Assembly: GCF_000496755.2 (NCBI RefSeq)
Contig: NZ_AYKS02000093.1
Span: 1-64,000 of the forward strand
DNA length: 64,000 nt
Direction of reading: 5' to 3'
Source of the DNA: Serratia sp. DD3
Lineage (GTDB): Bacteria; Pseudomonadota; Gammaproteobacteria; Enterobacterales; Enterobacteriaceae
Below the pieces are notes generated by a model that saw only the letters and a program-made list of their open reading frames with translations, made no database searches and was not told where the DNA came from. Both the position numbers and the translations under genes were made by a program. Positions within the stretch are counted from its first letter, which is position 1. The number at the start of each line of letters is the position of its first letter. This document shows positions 8,839 to 18,253 of the stretch, one piece after another.

Positions 8839-11800
8839 ATGTCAAAAAAAACAGCACTATCTGCACTGTCTATCGCCATACTGCTTTCGCTCAACACGGC
8901 TTGGGCCATTGAAGCCAGGACTATACAAGCAACAGAGTTGATCTCGGGGTTCAGCCTGCTGAATAACAGCACGGCAGGGCAGACGGTATTAAATGACAAC
9001 CTCAATACGTCAATCGCCACCAATAACAACGCCTCTGATGCTGTGCGTGCCAGAGCCATTGCCGATAACACTATTGCGGCACTGATTGGCTCAATCAGCA
9101 ACGGTTTACTGGTGGCAAATGCCCTTGGCCCAAAGATGTATGGCACTTTCGCTTCCGCTAACAGCATCAATGCCACTAATTATACCGCTACCACCTTCTC
9201 GAAGAATTTCGAAGCGCTATTCTCACAAGTTAATGCGCTCATTCAGGTCGATTCCAGCTTTGCCAAAAACTACTATGCCAATGGCAGTGCCAATGGTAAA
9301 CCCGCTCAGCTCGCCACGGGCATTAGTCTGCCCGCCGGTGGGGTCTATAATGTTTATGACTTGGCTTACCATCCTTCTGATGCCAACCGTAATACCATTG
9401 GCAACTCTCGCCCTGTCCAGGTCGCCCCCGATAGCATCGACACGTTCAGTGCGCCTGATTTCTTCGGCGTTGAAACCGACTCGGCAGTAGCCATCATCCC
9501 CACGCTTAAAAGCAATGCGGCGTTTCCGAGTGGGCACGCCGCCTTTGGTTTTGCCAGTACGTTGCTGTTTGCTGAAATGGTGCCAGAGCGCTTCCAGGAA
9601 TTCCTGTTACGGGGTTCGGAATATGGCAATAGCCGTATGGTACTGGGTGCCCACTATGCATTGGATGTGATTGGCGCACGGATCATGACCACCTACGCAT
9701 TAGCACAAATACTGAACAACAACCCTGATTATTTGGGGCAAAATATTGCCAGCATTCTCGGGGCCCCGATGGTCACCAGCACTGATTTCCAAGGGTTGAT
9801 GCAAGCAGCTCAAACTGATTTACGCAGCCTGTTGGAACAGGGTTGTCAGAGCACCTTTGCCGAATGCTCCGCCGCAGACCAAGCACAACGCCAGGCTGTA
9901 GCTGCGCAAAACAAAGCCGATTATCGTTACCGTATGACTTACGGCTTGGCAGTGATAGGCCCAACCGACCTTGCCCCAGTGGTACCAGAGGGAGCTGAGG
10001 TGCTAATTGCCAGCCGTTTCCCTTACCTCACCGCTGAACAGCGGCGCGATGTGCTGGCCACCACCGAGATAGAATCCGGTCATGCTCTTGATGATGGCTC
10101 CGGTTGGGCCAGGATTAATCTCTACGATGCCGCGGATGGTTACGGTGCCTTTAACGGTAATATCACGGTGAATATGGATGCCAACCAAGGCGGGTTCAGC
10201 GCCTATGATGTTTGGGCCAATGATATTGCCGGTAACGGTAACTTTGTCAAAAACGGTTCAGGGGTACTCGAATTCACCGGTAATAATAGTTTCTCCGGCT
10301 CGACGACGGTGGCAGGTGGTGCGCTGATCATCAATGGTTACTATGGGAACTCTGCGGTCACGGTTGATAATGGAGCTTTGCTGGGTGGTTCGGGTACGGT
10401 TGGCGCATTAACCGCGCAATCCGGTGCCATTATCGCCCCCGGTAATTCCATTGGCACTTTGCAGGTAGCCAATAATGTCACCTTCCAGCCGGGGGCTCGC
10501 TATGCGGTAGAAATTGCCACTGATGGCCGCAGTGACCAAATCCAAAGCCAGGGTATGGCCATACTAAACGGTGCGGATGTGCTGGTCTCGCTCGAACACA
10601 GTGGCAACCTGCTTAGCCAAAATGAGGTCCACAGTCTGCTGGGTCACCAATACACCATTTTAAGCGCACAGCTTGGGGTTCAGGGTCAGTTCGATACCGT
10701 ACAACCTGACTATCTGTTCCTGGGGACCACGCTTAACTATCAACCTACCCAGGTCACCTTGAACGTGGGCCGCAACACGACCGCCTTCGCGGATATGGCA
10801 TTAACGCCAAACCAGCGGGCGCTGGCTACTGCTGCGGATACCTTGCCAGCAGGCAACCCAGTTTATGAAAGCATCCTGACCAGTCAAAGCGCCTGGGAAG
10901 CACAACAGGCCTATCGCCGTTTATCCGGGCAAATTCATGCGGATATGGCCTCAGCCCAGATCAATGACAGCCGTTACCTGCGGGATGCCTTGAATGAACG
11001 CTTGCGCCAAAGTGAAGGGCTTACCCACTCACCAGACATTAAGGTGAATGAAGGGGGAGCTTGGGCACAATTCCTCGGGGCATGGGATCACGCCTCTGGT
11101 GACACAAATGCGACGGGCTATCAGGCATCCACTTATGGCATCCTGATGGGGTTGGACTCCACCTTGGCACAACAATGGCAGCTTGGGGTGACCAGTGGTT
11201 ATACCCGTACCTCACTCGACGGCGGCTACGGTTCCAATGCCACCAGCGACAACTACCATCTGGGGGTTTACGGCGGCAAGCAGCTTGATAACCTGGCATT
11301 GCGTGCGGGCAGCACCTACACCTGGCACCGTATCGAGACCTCACGCAACGTGAATTACGCTACTCAGTTTGATAACCCGAGTGCCAATTACAGTGCTCGC
11401 ACTCAGCAACTGTTTGCCGAAGCAGGCTACAGCATCCAGGCGAGTACCGTGAAGCTGGAACCTTTCGCCAACCTGGCCTATATCAACTACCAAAATAACG
11501 GTATTGCCGAAAATGGCGGCGCAGCCGCGTTACACGGCGATAAACAGCATACTGATGCCACCGCCTCAACACTCGGCATGCGTGCAGATACCCAGCTGCA
11601 AGCGGTTACCCTACGTGGTGAGTTGGGCTGGCAACACCAGTATGGTGATAGTGATCGTGGCATTGGGCTGATGTTCAGCGGTAGCAGCGTGCCATTTGTT
11701 AACAATAGCGTGCCGGTATCCCGTGATGCTGCGGTAGTGAAAGCCAACGCCGAAGTCGCCGTTGGCAACAATGCGACACTCTCGCTGGGCTATGGTGGCC

Positions 11801-11859
11801 TGGTATCGTCAAGCCACCAGGACAACCGGGTTAATGCTGGCTTTACCTGGCATTTCTGA
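8839..11859 (+). CDS. Autotransporter with acid phosphatase (PAP2-type) passenger
   Basis: This is a 1006-residue type Va autotransporter. A signal peptide (1-23, ending TAWA) is followed by a class A acid-phosphatase/PAP2-like passenger whose three motifs are visible: R184-X6-R191-P192, F229-P-S-G-H233 and S265-R-X5-H272-X3-D276. The first motif normally begins with Lys; here it is Arg. A passenger-associated beta-helical repeat lies at about 465-545 (GNFVKNGSGVLEFTGNN type). The C-terminal beta-barrel covers about 735-1006 and ends in the canonical aromatic FTWHF. The protein should hydrolyse phosphomonoesters at the cell surface. It is a single gene with a Pho box upstream and a hairpin downstream. 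Architecture is firm; substrate is unknown. Confidence 0.92.
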   Translation: MSKKTALSALSIAILLSLNTAWAIEARTIQATELISGFSLLNNSTAGQTVLNDNLNTSIATNNNASDAVRARAIADNTIAALIGSISNGLLVANALGPKMYGTFASANSINATNYTATTFSKNFEALFSQVNALIQVDSSFAKNYYANGSANGKPAQLATGISLPAGGVYNVYDLAYHPSDANRNTIGNSRPVQVAPDSIDTFSAPDFFGVETDSAVAIIPTLKSNAAFPSGHAAFGFASTLLFAEMVPERFQEFLLRGSEYGNSRMVLGAHYALDVIGARIMTTYALAQILNNNPDYLGQNIASILGAPMVTSTDFQGLMQAAQTDLRSLLEQGCQSTFAECSAADQAQRQAVAAQNKADYRYRMTYGLAVIGPTDLAPVVPEGAEVLIASRFPYLTAEQRRDVLATTEIESGHALDDGSGWARINLYDAADGYGAFNGNITVNMDANQGGFSAYDVWANDIAGNGNFVKNGSGVLEFTGNNSFSGSTTVAGGALIINGYYGNSAVTVDNGALLGGSGTVGALTAQSGAIIAPGNSIGTLQVANNVTFQPGARYAVEIATDGRSDQIQSQGMAILNGADVLVSLEHSGNLLSQNEVHSLLGHQYTILSAQLGVQGQFDTVQPDYLFLGTTLNYQPTQVTLNVGRNTTAFADMALTPNQRALATAADTLPAGNPVYESILTSQSAWEAQQAYRRLSGQIHADMASAQINDSRYLRDALNERLRQSEGLTHSPDIKVNEGGAWAQFLGAWDHASGDTNATGYQASTYGILMGLDSTLAQQWQLGVTSGYTRTSLDGGYGSNATSDNYHLGVYGGKQLDNLALRAGSTYTWHRIETSRNVNYATQFDNPSANYSARTQQLFAEAGYSIQASTVKLEPFANLAYINYQNNGIAENGGAAALHGDKQHTDATASTLGMRADTQLQAVTLRGELGWQHQYGDSDRGIGLMFSGSSVPFVNNSVPVSRDAAVVKANAEVAVGNNATLSLGYGGLVSSSHQDNRVNAGFTWHF

Positions 11860-11873
11860 TAGTTAAGCCTTCC

Positions 11874-11903
11874 GCACCGCATCTTCGCAGGAAGAGGCGG
11901 TGC
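11874..11903 (+). terminator. Hairpin terminator after the autotransporter gene
   Basis: The outer stem GCACCGC / GCGGTGC and inner stem TCTTC / GAAGA enclose a GCAG loop. A TTTTT run follows 8 nt after the stem, so intrinsic termination is plausible but imperfect. Confidence 0.55.
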
Positions 11904-11969
11904 AATTACGCTTTTTGGGTGATACTCAAGTTCCCGGAAAATCGATTAAATACCTTTTCCCCGGGCTGA

Positions 11970-12761
11970 TTAACTCATTACAGTACGATAAAGCAACTCA
12001 TCGAGTTCACGGTCGCTGTCCGCCAGGCTGTCCGGTAACGCTTGCTGCCTGACATCCGCTGCCAGTTCCTTGGCAATAAACCCATGTATCCTCTCCCTGC
12101 GCGGGCCATATTCCGCTTCACCCGCACGCTGCTTCGACTGCAGCAACTGATGGATTTCCGCCAACAGCCGAGGTTCATCGACGGTTCCAGCCAATAGCTG
12201 GTCAAAACGCATCGGTGGTACCCCCTTGCCAGCTTCTATCCAACGCACCGCCAAGAGTGGGCGCAATACGTAAAAATATTTTTTTAGCCGTACTTGCTCC
12301 CCTTGTAGATAACCACGGAAGTTTTTCCGAGCCATCGACAAATAGTGCCAACGTGCCCGCTGGGCAGAAAACCACTGTGGGACCTGGCTGCGCAATGCCG
12401 CCACACTCTCTTGACTCTCTTGATAGACCACCGGTGAATCCAGCCACTCGATCAACGTCGGGTTACCGCGTTTCAACAAACCTAAGGTCTTACGCCACTC
12501 CCAGCCACAAACATCCAGTTCCTGATCGATGGGCAGCTCTATCACATCCCGCTGTGGTTCTACGCGCAGATACCATTGCGGCTGATGAACATACAAAAAA
12601 CGCACATCGTAATCACTGTCTGGGGAAGCGAATCCCCAGCCCCGGCTACCAGACTCGCAGGCATACAGCACCCGCACCTGGTAACGTTGCTCAACGTCGC
12701 GCAGTACCTGCCTGACTTTTTCACGCATGGCACTGCTAACACCATTTAATTGCTCTTCCAT
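11970..12761 (-). CDS. Polymerase-beta-fold nucleotidyltransferase of the rtc RNA-repair operon
   Basis: This 263-residue predicted nucleotidyltransferase carries the helix-turn signature G38-S39 followed by the metal-binding pair D50-x-D52 (GSRGWGFASPDSDYDV). It belongs to the family annotated as a predicted nucleotidyltransferase linked to RNA repair (COG3541-like). Its start codon lies only 4 nt after the rtcB stop, so it is co-transcribed with rtcB from the sigma-54 promoter. It occupies the place that rtcA (RNA 3'-phosphate cyclase) holds in E. coli; no rtcA is visible in this window. The reaction is not established from sequence. A role in restoring or modifying RNA ends is inference from context. 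Confidence 0.85.
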   Translation of the reverse strand: MEEQLNGVSSAMREKVRQVLRDVEQRYQVRVLYACESGSRGWGFASPDSDYDVRFLYVHQPQWYLRVEPQRDVIELPIDQELDVCGWEWRKTLGLLKRGNPTLIEWLDSPVVYQESQESVAALRSQVPQWFSAQRARWHYLSMARKNFRGYLQGEQVRLKKYFYVLRPLLAVRWIEAGKGVPPMRFDQLLAGTVDEPRLLAEIHQLLQSKQRAGEAEYGPRRERIHGFIAKELAADVRQQALPDSLADSDRELDELLYRTVMS

Positions 12762-12765
12762 ATTC

Positions 12766-14001
12766 TTATCCTTTCACGCACACCACTTGCCGCAGGGTAT
12801 GAACCACTTCCACCAAGGAAGATTGTGCCGCCATCACGGCATCGATATTTTTGTAAGCCATGGGGATCTCATCAATCACCTCATGGTCTTTACGGCATTC
12901 CACATGGGCTGTCGCCTGGATCTGATCAGCCACAGTAAAACGCTTTTTCGCGGCAGTACGGCTCATTACGCGCCCCGCTCCATGGCTGCAGGAACAGAAG
13001 CTCTCTTCGTTACCCAACCCGCGCACAATGAAACTTTTCGCCCCCATCGAACCGGGGATAATCCCCATCTGCCCCGCTTGCGCCGATACCGCGCCTTTAC
13101 GCGTTACCCAGACCGACTCACCAAAGTGTGTCTCACGCTGCACATAGTTATGATGGCAGTTCACCGCTTCCTGCTGTGTGGTAAACGGCTTGGTTATGGT
13201 CCGCGACAACACCGCCAGTACATGTTCCATCATCACTTCCCGGTTATGGCGGGCAAAGTCCTGCGCCCAACCCACTGCTTCCATGTAATCCTCAAAATGC
13301 GCGCTACCTTCGGCAAAGTAGGCCAGATTACGATCCGGCAAGTTAGCGATATGTTGCTGCATATCCTGTTGAGCCAGAGTGATAAACAGCGAACCAATGG
13401 CATTCCCCACACCACGAGAGCCGCTATGCAACATCACCCACACCTGCTGAGCTTCATCCAGGCAAACTTCAATAAAGTGGTTACCGGTTCCCAGGGTTCC
13501 CAAATGCAGATGGTTGTTAGTCTTCAGCAACTGTGGGTATTTATCGGTCAAGCGCTTAAAGCGCGGGGCTAATGTCGCCCAATATTTATTGACGGTTGCT
13601 GGCGGTTCCCCCCAGGCACCTTTATCTCTTTTACTGCGCGTTGACGAGCGACCATGAGGAACCGCCTGTTCAATGGCACTACGCAAGCCTGCCAGATTAT
13701 CCGGCAGGTCGGCGGCGACCAAGGAAGTCCGTACCGCAATCATGCCGCAACCAATATCCACCCCCACCGCCGCAGGGATAATAGCCCCACGAGTCGGGAT
13801 CACACTGCCAATGGTCGAACCTTTCCCTAAGTGCACATCCGGCATCACCGCCAGATGTTTAAAAATAAAGGGCATTTTTGCCGTATTCAGCAATTGCTCA
13901 CGTGCTTCAGGCTCAACGGGTACACCTTGTGTCCACATTTTTATTGGAGCACTGTTAACTGGCGCGATTAATTGATAGTTATTTTTCATAGCGTTAGTCA
14001 T
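12766..14001 (-). CDS. rtcB: RNA-splicing ligase RtcB
   Basis: This is a GTP-dependent RNA ligase that joins 2',3'-cyclic phosphate or 3'-phosphate ends to 5'-OH ends. Its 411 residues match E. coli RtcB closely. The Mn-binding and active-site segments are visible: MPDVHLGKG, VGVDIGCGM (metal Cys), LGTLGTGNHF, NCHHNYV and SHGAGR, whose His is the guanylylated residue. The ATG at 14001 has an AGAGAAAAG purine tract; the ATG four codons later is an alternative closer to the E. coli start. It is the first gene of a two-gene unit under RtcR/sigma-54 control. Confidence 0.96.
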   Translation of the reverse strand: MTNAMKNNYQLIAPVNSAPIKMWTQGVPVEPEAREQLLNTAKMPFIFKHLAVMPDVHLGKGSTIGSVIPTRGAIIPAAVGVDIGCGMIAVRTSLVAADLPDNLAGLRSAIEQAVPHGRSSTRSKRDKGAWGEPPATVNKYWATLAPRFKRLTDKYPQLLKTNNHLHLGTLGTGNHFIEVCLDEAQQVWVMLHSGSRGVGNAIGSLFITLAQQDMQQHIANLPDRNLAYFAEGSAHFEDYMEAVGWAQDFARHNREVMMEHVLAVLSRTITKPFTTQQEAVNCHHNYVQRETHFGESVWVTRKGAVSAQAGQMGIIPGSMGAKSFIVRGLGNEESFCSCSHGAGRVMSRTAAKKRFTVADQIQATAHVECRKDHEVIDEIPMAYKNIDAVMAAQSSLVEVVHTLRQVVCVKG

Positions 14002-14141
14002 CTTTTCTCTTTGATATCATCATTCCCGATCTTCACATTAGTTGCGGGAACATAAAGTCACTCTCGTTGCTTGATACATTGAAGCTTTCAGCCGAACCTA
14101 TCATTACTGAACATCAACTTGAATGAACTGGTATAGATATA

Positions 14142-14156
14142 GCGAAAGACGTGCCA
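14142..14156 (-). promoter_or_regulatory. Sigma-54 promoter of rtcB
   Basis: On the minus strand the sequence is TGGCACGTCTTTCGC, a GG-N10-GC element close to the TGGCAC-N5-TTGC consensus. It reads toward rtcB, with predicted initiation near 14130, about 130 nt before the start codon. The divergent rtcR encodes a sigma-54 activator, which supports the call. Confidence 0.85.
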
Positions 14157-14255
14157 ATTTCGAGTAAAACAGTGATAATAACTTTAATGTATTGATATTT
14201 AATAAATAAAAAATCTATTGTTGGTAACTGGAACCCATAACCACAAAGGTATATC

Positions 14256-14291
14256 TTATCCTTAAGGATAATAATTTATCTTAAGGGATAA
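14256..14291. promoter_or_regulatory. Two tandem palindromes upstream of rtcR
   Basis: TTATCCTTAAGGATAA (14256-14271) is a perfect 16-bp palindrome. A near-copy, TTATCTTAAGGGATAA (14276-14291), begins exactly 20 bp later and ends one base before the rtcR ATG, so it overlaps the AAGGG ribosome-binding site. Spacing of two helical turns suggests a dimeric regulator binding both. RtcR itself (enhancer site for rtcB and autorepression) is the obvious candidate, by inference. Confidence 0.6.
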
Positions 14292-14292
14292 A

Positions 14293-15879
14293 ATGAAACG
14301 CAGAGTTGTGATTGGTGTGCTGGGAACCACACTGGATAGGCGCGGTAAACGAGAGAACCGTTGGAAAAAATGGCGCCCAACCGTCGGTGTATGCCAACAA
14401 CCTGACCTCCCCATCGACCGCCTGGAACTATTGCATCAACCCCGAGACAAAGGGATGGCGCAACAGGTCGCGGAAGATATCATCGCAGTCTCGCCAACCA
14501 CGCAAGTGGTATTACAACCAGTGGCACTGCAAGACCCTTGGGATTTTGAAGAGGTCTATAGCGCCTTTCTCGACTTTGCAAACCGCTACCCATTTGATAC
14601 TGAAAATGAAGACTATCTGGTACATATCACCACCGGTACTCACGTGGTACAAATATGCTGGTTTCTGCTGACGGAGGCGCGCTATTTACCCGCAAAACTG
14701 CTGCAAACCGCCCCAGGTGAAAAAACCGAGCCGGTCTCCCCGCCGGGGCTTTATTCAGTCATCGACCTGGATCTTAGCCGCTACGCAACCCTTACCAGCC
14801 GTTTCTTGCATGAACAACAGCGCTCAGTGTCATTTCTGAAATCCGGCATTGAAACACGGAACAGCACGTTTAATGCGCTGATTGACCAGATAGAACGGGT
14901 GGCCCTACGTTCTAATGCGCCCTTGCTACTTAACGGCCCTACCGGTGCCGGTAAGTCCTTTCTGGCAGAACGTATCTATCAACTACGCTACTCACGCCAT
15001 TTAATCACCGGACGTTTTGTCGCGGTGAACTGCGCAACGTTGCGTGGCGATAATGCCATGTCGACCCTATTCGGCCATGTCAAAGGGGCATTTACCGGGG
15101 CCTTGCAAGCCCGAGCCGGCCTATTGCGTGAGGCCAACGGTGGCATGTTGTTTCTTGATGAAATTGCCGAGCTCGGGCTGGACGAGCAAGCAATGCTCTT
15201 GAAAGCGATTGAAGAGAAGAAGTTTTTCCCTTTCGGTTCTGATCAGGAGGTCAGCAGCGATTTTCAATTGATCGCTGGCACCCATCGCAATCTGCGCGAC
15301 TGGATTGCCCAAGGGCGTTTCCGTGAAGACTTATATGCCCGTATTAACATGTGGACTTTCGTCTTGCCCGGGCTAGCGGAGCGCCGTGAAGACATCGAGC
15401 CCAATATCGATTATGAACTACAGCGTTTTGCACGTAGCAACCAGACCCAGGTTCGTTTTGACCAAGAGGCACGACAGCATTATCTGGCATTTGCCCGTTC
15501 TCCGCAGGCCCCCTGGCACGGCAACTTCCGTGAGCTGGGTTGTTCCATCACCCGGATGGCAACCCTGGCAGAACAGGGCCGCATCACTCGGTCATTGGTG
15601 GAAGAAGAAATCAACCGGTTGAAATTACAGTGGCAAGAGAGCAACACCGCATCACTTCCGACCCCATCACTCCCTGTCGAGCTAACCCCTATCGACCTGT
15701 TTGAGCAAAGCCAGTTGGCAACCGTATTGCAGGTATGCCGTACTGCCACTTCGCTGTCAGACGCCGGACGGCAACTATTCGCTGTTTCGCGCCAACAAAA
15801 AAAGCACCCGAATGATGCCGACCGCTTACGTAAATATCTGGCCCGTTTTGGCTTGAGCTGGGATGATGTTCACAGATAG
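14293..15879 (+). CDS. rtcR: Sigma-54-dependent activator RtcR with CARF sensor domain
   Basis: This 528-residue enhancer-binding protein activates rtcB transcription. The N-terminal CARF-like ligand domain (about 1-180) includes [16 protein letters not shown]. The AAA+ domain has Walker A GPTGAGKS (215-222), the sigma-54 contact GAFTGA (265-270), Walker [11 protein letters not shown] and arginine-finger-region residues around REDLYAR. A C-terminal DNA-binding helix region covers about 470-528. In E. coli the CARF domain holds back the AAA+ domain until an RNA-damage-derived ligand binds (family knowledge). It is divergent from rtcB. The ATG at 14293 is set by the AAGGG inside the second palindrome. 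Confidence 0.95.
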   Translation: MKRRVVIGVLGTTLDRRGKRENRWKKWRPTVGVCQQPDLPIDRLELLHQPRDKGMAQQVAEDIIAVSPTTQVVLQPVALQDPWDFEEVYSAFLDFANRYPFDTENEDYLVHITTGTHVVQICWFLLTEARYLPAKLLQTAPGEKTEPVSPPGLYSVIDLDLSRYATLTSRFLHEQQRSVSFLKSGIETRNSTFNALIDQIERVALRSNAPLLLNGPTGAGKSFLAERIYQLRYSRHLITGRFVAVNCATLRGDNAMSTLFGHVKGAFTGALQARAGLLREANGGMLFLDEIAELGLDEQAMLLKAIEEKKFFPFGSDQEVSSDFQLIAGTHRNLRDWIAQGRFREDLYARINMWTFVLPGLAERREDIEPNIDYELQRFARSNQTQVRFDQEARQHYLAFARSPQAPWHGNFRELGCSITRMATLAEQGRITRSLVEEEINRLKLQWQESNTASLPTPSLPVELTPIDLFEQSQLATVLQVCRTATSLSDAGRQLFAVSRQQKKHPNDADRLRKYLARFGLSWDDVHR

Positions 15880-15930
15880 CCCCAAGTTCATTCTCACCAC
15901 AAGCTGGCGGTAACCAATTCATCAACCGAG

Positions 15931-15952
15931 AAAAATCACGGGCATATGCCCG
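15931..15952 (-). terminator. Intrinsic terminator for the minus-strand membrane protein gene
   Basis: The palindrome CGGGCATATGCCCG (15939-15952), read on the minus strand, is followed by TGATTTTT. It sits about 37 nt past the stop codon at 15989. Confidence 0.65.
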
Positions 15953-15988
15953 CATACCGCCAGCAAGATAACCACGTTAATGCTGGCT

Positions 15989-16744
15989 TTATGGCTGTCT
16001 AGCTAATTTCGTTAAGATATCGGCAAGTGCCACCTGGTAGTTTTCTTCTTCAATCCATCCCTTCGCTAAGATACATTTTCTATCTATGCCAGCACTCTTG
16101 ATATGCAATTTAACTATCTGTTTGTTTTCTTTAATTAACGTGACATCACGTAGCGGAATAAGGTAGGTGTCTGAAAACTGTGTCAGTGTAATCGCTAGGT
16201 TGTCATGCAGCAGACCAATCATAATATGATTTTTTAAACGCACAGCTTGATACAGCAATAATATTCCCACGCTAATCAGCAAAAAGCCCGGTGCCTTGGG
16301 GGGTAAGATAAGGCAGAGGATAACCCCGATCACGACCAGTACAATCCCACGGACCAAAAATGAAGATGTTTTAAAATTCAACTCATTTACCAGCTTGTTG
16401 CGGTCATTTTGGTTGAAGGGAGTCAACGCACTATTCACCTGTTTTTCATAGCTGAAACTATAGCCAATGAAAAAAAGCATACTAATAGGTAGCATGATAA
16501 GCGAACTGATAGACGCCAGCGCCAACCCAAACTTTGGTAGTTTAAGCAGTAAAATTAAACTGATGATTTGTATAACAACGGCTATCCCAAACGGAATAAC
16601 CAAAATTGACATCATATCAACCAAATCACGCATTGAGTAATCAAGCTGATCATATGGCAGAGATGTCGCGATAAACCATGCAATAACGAAAAAAATGATA
16701 TTAAGTATCAAACCAAGCCAGACTGATTTGGCAAATTTGTTCAC
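15989..16744 (-). CDS. Hypothetical membrane protein
   Basis: I do not recognise this 251-residue protein. It has about five hydrophobic segments (roughly 7-28, 45-67, 73-97, 129-149 and 151-169) and a soluble C-terminal part of about 80 residues that looks like a small beta-rich domain of the kind used to read membrane-lipid or PH-like surfaces (TLTQFSDTYLIPLRDVTLI), though this likeness is weak. It is AT-rich compared with neighbours. It is a single gene, ending at the terminator just downstream, with no operon partner to suggest a role. Confidence 0.75.
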   Translation of the reverse strand: MNKFAKSVWLGLILNIIFFVIAWFIATSLPYDQLDYSMRDLVDMMSILVIPFGIAVVIQIISLILLLKLPKFGLALASISSLIMLPISMLFFIGYSFSYEKQVNSALTPFNQNDRNKLVNELNFKTSSFLVRGIVLVVIGVILCLILPPKAPGFLLISVGILLLYQAVRLKNHIMIGLLHDNLAITLTQFSDTYLIPLRDVTLIKENKQIVKLHIKSAGIDRKCILAKGWIEEENYQVALADILTKLARQP

Positions 16745-16838
16745 ATCGAACTCCCTGTCATTAGAAAATTAAAAATATTTAACTATCGCCGTAATTCTGA
16801 CCACTAAAGGGATACCCTGTTCTACTATCGCCAGCAGT

Positions 16839-16913
16839 TCAAAGCATCAACCCTAATAGTCGTGCGGCATCGCGACTATAGCGAGAGTAGGTGCGAGTAG
16901 ATGGTTTGGCCAT
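16839..16913 (-). pseudogene. 5' fragment of an XRE-family antitoxin-like regulator
   Basis: On the minus strand an ATG with a good SD (AGAGG, 7 nt upstream) opens MAKPSTRTYSRYSRDAARLL, which I recognise as the N-terminus of XRE-family regulators often paired with HipA-like toxins. The frame stops after 24 codons, before the helix-turn-helix is reached, and no partner follows. It is a start-codon-bearing remnant, probably left by a deletion. Confidence 0.6.
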
Positions 16914-17324
16914 TACATGCCTCTTTGTTTTATTAATAGAGCATTACTTATCACTATGTACTATTTATAGAAAAATAAAAATTCCTTGGTTCAATGGCAA
17001 AAATTATTTTGTTCCATAAATAGACCCTTCAAATCTGATAGGCTCCATTAATGGAACATGAAACGAAGCCGCACTCTATTGACACTAGCGATTGAAGCAG
17101 GTCAGTTAAGACGATTCTTAATGAACGGCGATCTTTATAGGTCGCTACTTTGCCTTATGTTTCCGCCAGTTGTTGGCATTCTCTGGTTATTGTACCATCA
17201 GTTCTCTAAGCATTAAGCGGTCAGTCAGGATGCATGAACGCTGCTAGTCGCGTCTAGTTCAACCCAATGTGTGGATTGCCGTTATCAACGCTTAATGACG
17301 ACGGCCCGAATGGAGGAAGGTAAA
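16914..17324. other. Non-coding gap upstream of the STM4015-4011 operon
   Basis: I see no supported gene in this stretch. It must hold the promoter of the five-gene operon beginning at 17325, but I cannot pick a -35/-10 pair with confidence. Confidence 0.4.
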
Positions 17325-18245
17325 ATGGCATTTTATGAGCATCAGGAAGAATTCGCTGGCTATAAAGTAGTCGCCTGGGAACCGGGCCAGCCCTTGAAAA
17401 ATCTGCATAATACGGCCTACCGTATTGGTCTTGAGTATGATGACCCCCTTAGCTTTGCGGATAAACTCCAACAGTATCTGAGCGACCCACTGGCTAACCA
17501 GACCCAGGCTCTAGTGGTTGGGCAGTGGAGCCCAGAGTCCTATGAAGAAAACTCGTCAACTGCCGCCGACGCCCTGATAAAAGCAGCAGCACATCTCCCT
17601 CATCTGCGCGCGCTGTTTTTCGGTGATATCACGGTTGAAGAGTGTGAAGTCAGTTGGTTGCACAATACCGATGTCAGCCCACTGATGAATGCCTACCCCG
17701 CCCTGACCCACTTCACCGTCCGTGGCGGCATCGAACTGGTATTTTCAGATCTGCGCGCCAATAATCTGACCCATTTGGTGGTTCAAAGTGGAGGATTAAG
17801 TGGGGAGACCGTGCGCCAGATTGCCCAAGCCAAATTATCTAACCTGATACATTTAGAACTCTATTTAGGTACCGATGAGTACGGTGCCAGCTATCAACAA
17901 GATGATCTGGCGGAACTTTACCAAGGCAACAATCTGCCCGCCTTGCGCTACCTCGGTCTGCGCAACGCTGAAGATCAAGATCAAATTGCCATGGCTGTGG
18001 TCAAGTCGGCCATTTTGCCGCAGTTGGAAGTATTGGATCTCTCATTGGGGACACTCAGTAATGAGGGAGGAAAGGCATTGTGCCAAGCAGCAGATGCACT
18101 CCGTCATTTGAAAAAACTCGATTTGCATCGCCACTATTTAGACGACGAGATGATGGCTCAACTGAAAGGGTTGGGCATGGTTGTAGACGTTTCCGAACAG
18201 GAAGATGAAGAAGATGACTGGCGCTTTGTCGCCATCGGTGAGTAA
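17325..18245 (+). CDS. STM4015-family leucine-rich-repeat protein
   Basis: This is a 306-residue cytoplasmic protein (no signal peptide) with leucine-rich-repeat-like strands from about residue 80 on, such as LTHLVVQSGGLS, LIHLELYLGTD, LRYLGLRNAED, LEVLDLSLGTLS and LKKLDLHRHYL. The C-terminus is acidic (EQEDEEDDW). It matches the family named after Salmonella STM4015. The ATG at 17325 is chosen for its strong GGAGG site; an in-frame ATG at 17271 has none. It is first in a compact operon and probably acts as a scaffold or partner-recognition protein for the enzymes that follow. Function is unknown; the partner role is inference. Confidence 0.85.
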   Translation: MAFYEHQEEFAGYKVVAWEPGQPLKNLHNTAYRIGLEYDDPLSFADKLQQYLSDPLANQTQALVVGQWSPESYEENSSTAADALIKAAAHLPHLRALFFGDITVEECEVSWLHNTDVSPLMNAYPALTHFTVRGGIELVFSDLRANNLTHLVVQSGGLSGETVRQIAQAKLSNLIHLELYLGTDEYGASYQQDDLAELYQGNNLPALRYLGLRNAEDQDQIAMAVVKSAILPQLEVLDLSLGTLSNEGGKALCQAADALRHLKKLDLHRHYLDDEMMAQLKGLGMVVDVSEQEDEEDDWRFVAIGE

Positions 18246-18253
18246 CCCACCTT

